DNA of 64,000 nt from NCBI GenBank assembly GCA_907164885.2, contig OU015490.1, forward strand, positions 233,342,832-233,406,831, written 5' to 3'. Positions 59,951 to 64,000 of the stretch are shown piece by piece. Source of the stretch: Dolomedes plantarius (Eukaryota; Arthropoda; Arachnida; Araneae; Dolomedidae). The position numbers and the translations under genes were made by a program. The notes under the pieces are model-generated. The model did no database searches. It was given only the letters and a program-made list of their open reading frames with translations, and was not told the DNA's origin. Within the stretch, counting starts at the first letter, position 1. Each line of letters opens with the position of its first letter.

Positions 59951-61256
59951 ATTTCATATTATTGGGCCCTTCTACATTTTCTATTAAGGAATGAGTTCAC
60001 TATTTAGTAGAATACTAAAGCTAGAAGAGCAGTTTTGCATAAATGTGTACACTACATTATGTGAAACTAAATAATGTGAAACTGAATGTTCTCATTATAT
60101 AGTTTGATACCTGAGCGATAATATATCTTTTAGATTAATTCTTATATTTCATAGCATGTTATTGAATACACTCGCCTTTCATCGGGATATCTGAGGGAGA
60201 ACAGAGATTTTCATAAATGCATATGTGTAAATTAATTATTCCACATTTTATATTATTGCATATTACTATATTTTTTATTATGGAATGTGTTCCCTTTGAG
60301 GCAGGAGTTTTGAGCTACAATTGAAATTTTACATATATGCGTAGCTTACATCATGTCAAACTGAATAATGCTTGACAGAATGTGCTGATTATCTAGTTTG
60401 ACACCTGAGAGAGAATAGTTCTTTTACATAAATGCTTATATTTCAAGGCATATTATTGAATGTTCTCTCTATTTACCAGGATACTCGAGGAAGAATAGTT
60501 TTTAGCATAAAATCATATATGAAAATTACTATTCTATATTTTATATTATGGCACATTAGTATATTTTTTATTACTGAATGTATACAATATTAAGTAAGAT
60601 GCCTGGGCTACAATTGAGATTTTACATAAATGCGTAGCTTACATCATGTGAAATAGAATATTGCTTGACTTAAAGTGCTCATCATCTAGTTTGACACCTT
60701 AGAGAGAATAGTTCTTTTACATAAATGCTTATATTTCAAGGCATATTATTGAATGTCTCCGCTATTTACCAGGATACACGAGGAAGAATAGTTCTTTTGC
60801 ATAAATGCATATATGAAAATTACTATTCTACATTTTATATTATGGCACGTTAGTATATTTTTTATTACTGAATGTCTGAAATATTAAGTGCAATCGATAG
60901 CATTGAAATTTGAGCTACAATTGAGCTACAATTGAAATTTTACATAAATGCGTAGCTTACATCACGTCAAACTGAATAATGCTCGACTGAAAGTGCTCAT
61001 TATCTAGTTTGGCACCTTGGAGTCAACAGTTCTGTTACATCAATGCGTATATTTGAAGGTATATTATTGAATGTTAACACTATTTACCAGGATACTCGAG
61101 GGAGAATAGTTTTTTAGCATAAATGCATATATGAAAATTACTATTCTAATTTTTATATCATTGCACATTACTATATTTTTTTATTACCGAATGTCTACAA
61201 TATTAAGTAAGATGCTTGAGCTACAATCAAAACTTTATATCAATGCGTAGCTTACA

Positions 61257-61765
61257 TTCTTCTTCTTCTTCTTCTTCTTCTTCATAAGCACAAAAGCCCC
61301 TTACAGGCCCTGGCTGCCTCAACCACGAGCTCCTTCAAACGTTTTCTATCTGCGACGACTCCTCTCCAATTTTTAACTTTCAAAATTTTTAAATCTTTTT
61401 CAATGTCATTTAACCATTTAGGTTTTTTAAATGTCAAGATCTTAGGGGGATTATCTTCCGAGCTTCTCCAAAACATGGCCAAGCCATATTAATCTATTAC
61501 TACGAAAGACTTGTGTTATTTGTGATTGCCTATAAAGTCTATACAGTTCAAAATTATATCTGGTTCTCCAACATCCTTCTTCCTGCACGGGGCCAAAGAT
61601 AGCCTTGAGGACCTTTCTCTCAAACATGTCCAGTGAGCGTTGCGTGTCTATGCTAAAAGTCCATGTTTCACTTGCGTAAAGTAAGACAGGTAATTTTAGT
61701 GTCATATAAATTCTTCATTTAGTTTTGCGACTGATGAGATTAGATCTCAATTGTCTTCTCGGCGT
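61257..61765 (-). pseudogene. LINE 3' end (RTE-like) inserted in the 300-bp array
   Basis: On the minus strand from about 61765 it encodes the C-terminal part of a non-LTR reverse transcriptase: SRKTK, a stop, then MTLKLPVLLYASETW, FERKVLKAIFGPV, RYNFELYRLY, RLIWLGHVLEKLGR. After a frameshift (about 61451-61482) come PKWLNDIEKDL, NWRGVVADRKRLK and ARACKGLL. The 3' end is a (GAA)n tail, seen as TTC repeats at 61258-61282. The array resumes on both sides (GTAGCTTACAT ... TATGCCAAACT). Closely related in form to 9101-9357. Confidence 0.88.
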
Positions 61766-62149
61766 ATATTATGCCAAACTAAAAAATGCTCGAATTTGCT
61801 CATTATCTAATTTGATACTTAGGCGGAATAGTTTTATATTATTGGCGTGTATTTCATAGCATATTATTGAATGTGCACGCTATTTACCAGGATATCCCAG
61901 TAACAACAGTTCGTTTGCATATATGTATATATGTAAAATAGCTATTTTACATTTTGCATTATTGCGCATTACTATACAGTGTGTTCCAAACATAATGGTG
62001 GGGTTACAAATGGCTATAGCTATGCAACAAATCATGTTGCAGACACTAGTCATACGTTAAATGAAAGAGAAACTTTCCACGTTTATGTGTGCGACAGCTT
62101 ACGGGCAGACTCCAATAGACTCCAGGATTAGTGCCGGAAAATCCCGGAG

Positions 62150-62650
62150 AATTCCATTTTCCAGTTAGATGGAGCTCCTCCACATTTTGCTACAATCGTA
62201 AGGGAACTATTGCTCAGCGATGTGTCGGACGAGAAAGGGGGATGGCCTACCCAGAGCCTGACTAAGGCAGGGGCATACGGGGCAGTTGCCCCGGGCCCCC
62301 ACATCAGAGGGGGGCCCCCAAATCGAATAGAAAGTTTAGTATTAAGTATTAAGTTCTTCATTACTGAAGTAGTGAAGCAGAGGGGGGGCCCCAAAGAAGT
62401 TTTTGCCCCGGGCCCCAATTAGGCTAAGTCGGGCCCTGGGCCTACCCCCTCCCCCCACGGTCTCCAAACCATACCCCTATGGATTTCTATTTTTGGAGTT
62501 ATGTAAAAACACAAGTGTATTCCATTCATGTTCGAAATCTAGACCATTTAAAAGAAAGGACAACTGAAGTTGTTTAGTCTATCACGCCGGATGTTCTCTG
62601 CCGTGTATGGGAAGAGACTGGATATCATCTTGAAGTCTGCAGGGCAAAAA
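62150..62650 (+). pseudogene. mariner-like transposase C-terminal remnant, split by a MITE
   Basis: FQLDGAPPHFATIVRELL (about 62157-62210) is the block with the second catalytic Asp. After the hAT-type insertion (62252-62438) the frame resumes as WPTPSP and, one frame over, PMDFYFWSYVKTQVY, then RNLDHLKERTTEVV, a stop, and CRVWEETGYHLEVCRAKK. The N-terminal DNA-binding part is deleted. Inactive. Confidence 0.82.
62252..62438. mobile_element. 187-bp hAT-type MITE nested in the mariner-like element
   Basis: Starts CAGAGCCTGACTAAG and ends (reverse complement) CAGGGCCCGACTTAG. It is flanked by a perfect 8-bp duplication GGCCTACC (62244-62251 and 62439-62446), the hAT hallmark. The inner arms contain GGGGCC/CCCCGGGCCCC and can fold. 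It interrupts the transposase remnant between the two halves of its W-P block. Confidence 0.92.
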
Positions 62651-62710
62651 AGGAAGCACCAATCAAAGTCTGCTGAACAGATAAAACATTTGGCGATTTT
62701 CTCTTCAATA

Positions 62711-62882
62711 GCGCCCTTTACACTTACGCTCTTGGAGTACTTGGAGCTTACGGAATTGCGCGCGGGAAACTTGCAATACGCTCAAAAGCAGCTTTCTCTT
62801 CCTCTCCGACACCTTCACACGTGCACTCAATCTCTCGGGGGTCGTGGTTTCAAGTGGGAAAGAGCGTACGTGTAAAGGGCGC
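62711..62882. mobile_element. 172-bp TA-target MITE nested in the mariner-like element
   Basis: Starts GCGCCCTTTACACTTACGCT and ends (reverse complement) GCGCCCTTTACACGTACGCT, with TA on both sides. Inverted repeats of 23 bp with one mismatch. GC-richer than its host and without coding capacity. Confidence 0.85.
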
Positions 62883-63200
62883 TAATTTGACGTATATTTC
62901 ATCTCTCTACTATGCTTTGTTCCGAAGCTATAACCATTTAAAACCCTACAATTCTTTTTGGGACGCACTGTATATTTTATTATGGAATTTGTTCAATTTT
63001 AAGTAGGATTCTTGAGCTACTATTGAATGTTTACATAAATACGTACATTTAATCATGTCAAACCAAACAATGCTTTATCGAATGTGCTCTTTATCTAGTT
63101 TGACAATTTAGCGAGAATAGTTCTTATACATCAGTACGTATCATCAAGGCATATTATTGAACGTTAACGATATTTACTAGGATATTTAAGTAATAATAGT

Positions 63201-63206
63201 TCTTTT

Positions 63207-63270
<64 letters not shown>
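63201..63270. repeat. (CA)n-(TA)n microsatellite
   Basis: About ten CA then about 20 TA units, within the last diverged unit of the 300-bp array. Confidence 0.95.
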
Positions 63271-63275
<5 letters not shown>

Positions 63276-64000
63276 CTGTTTTACGTAAATTCGGGCACTA
63301 CACCATGCATTAATTTATAAGCACATTATAAAGGTCCCTCAGTCTATAAAGTTCCCTATTCAGATCCCTGAGCGAGAAAAGTCGCTTTACGTAAATCGCG
63401 TGACATAAATAAATAAATCACGTGAGCTAAAATCAGTGGAAGGAATTTTGCCGGATGTTAGTGGCACCTGAATAAATACCGACTGGATACCGACCATTCT
63501 CGTCTTTGTTAGATGTTTCAGAAAATAAAATTAATTCTAAAGAGATTGATATACAGCATTTAGAGGCATAACTTCGTGCTATTAGAGTTAGCATAATTGT
63601 CATGAAAGTGGAAGATCTTGGGTTCGACCATTACGTTTGATAAAAAATATTTTTTTATGCCAGTATCTAGATATTTCATATTTATGTCAACATATTTATA
63701 ATTCTATATATTTTAATATTTCTATATCATATTTATTCCATTACTTTATTTGGGTTATTAATTATGAATTACTCTATACTACAAAAATTCAACCTCTAGA
63801 TTAAACATGGAAATTTACCAAAATTAAATAAAAATTTATTAAAATTTTTAAGTATTTAAGTCATGTTTTTTGTCGTTACTTATAAATTACGCATTCCTCA
63901 GTCACCTAAAATTATAATACGTGGAACAATAAATGATCAATATATTAGACTTACTCATGACAAATAGGATTCTGTATACAATTACAGATTATGGAGTAAC
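63271..64000. other. AT-rich end of window with a tRNA-like fragment
   Basis: GCTATTAGAGTTAGCATAAT followed by CTTGGGTTCGACCAT at about 63580-63630 resembles the A/B-box region of a tRNA-derived SINE. It is not a foldable tRNA that I can support. No gene. Confidence 0.35.

Larger units (their letters stand above)
61977..62970 (+). mobile_element. mariner-like element with nested MITEs, 994 bp
   Basis: The left end CAGTGTGTTCCAAACATAAT and the right end (reverse complement) CAGTGCGTCCCAAAAAGAAT match imperfectly for about 45 bp as inverted repeats, next to TA on both sides (61975-61976 and 62971-62972). Removing the element restores the 300-bp array. Only the C-terminal part of the transposase remains, and two MITEs are nested inside. 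Confidence 0.88.
59390..63200 (+). repeat. Interrupted tandem array, unit about 300 bp
   Basis: The unit carries CGCTATTTACCAGGATA, CATATATGAAAATTACTATT, GCGTAGCTTACATCA and CTCATTATCTAGTTTGACAC landmarks. GTAGCTTACAT occurs at 60341, 60633, 60952 and 61246 (periods 292, 319, 294). Diverged units continue left to about 59450 and right, beyond the insertions, to about 63190. Three separate mobile insertions split it, and each can be removed to restore the period. Confidence 0.85.

Overview
This is animal nuclear DNA, AT-rich and crowded with (TA)n microsatellites and decayed transposons. It carries only one gene that can be read with confidence. That gene encodes a very large neuropeptide precursor. 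Its many short repeats follow the pattern [V/I/L]P-Y-P-R-[L/P]-Gly-Arg, which recalls the CAPA/periviscerokinin part of the arthropod PRXamide peptides. Long introns, Tc1/mariner (including a DD37D maT-type), hAT, piggyBac and Helitron-like elements, tRNA-derived SINEs and RTE-like LINE tails fit an arthropod. I lean towards a chelicerate, perhaps a spider, but the sequence does not settle this and a decapod crustacean with many simple repeats is not excluded.

Layout. 1-21 kb: no recognisable host gene. It holds SINEs (several with target-site duplications), a Tigger/pogo-like MITE, two LINE 3' ends, an LTR-like block, old segmental duplications, foldback DNA at 16.5-17.9 kb and a degenerate tandem repeat at 20-21 kb. 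21.67-30.9 kb: the neuropeptide gene. A TATA-like box and initiator (21667-21700) precede a small signal-peptide exon (21783-21882). A 6-kb intron follows, then one exon (27901-30767) with 34 peptide units, 32 of them intact and amidatable, and a poly(A) signal. 31-48 kb: an LTR-like block, tandem duplications, foldback elements, a piggyBac-type MITE, two head-to-tail Helitron-like elements (one carrying a 0.5-kb foldback) and three families of tandem repeats. 48.4-49.14 kb: a GC-richer promoter-like stretch with a consensus CRE and a CTCF-like motif, leading to a candidate 44-codon first exon with a clean GTAAGT donor; the protein is not recognised. 49-64 kb: probably the intron of that gene. 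It holds large TA arrays, a hAT MITE, two adjacent Tc1/mariner elements and a 300-bp tandem array (59.4-63.2 kb) interrupted by a SINE, a LINE tail and a mariner-like element that itself carries two nested MITEs.

How it works together: secretion by the signal peptide, cleavage at the single Arg (or Lys-Lys) after each Gly, and C-terminal amidation would release about 32 short amidated peptides from one precursor. The central 14 units form a 36-bp coding minisatellite, which suggests copy number grew by unequal exchange, and two units have decayed. Everything else is mobile or simple-repeat DNA in intergenic or intronic positions. All calls come from reading the sequence; no database search was possible.
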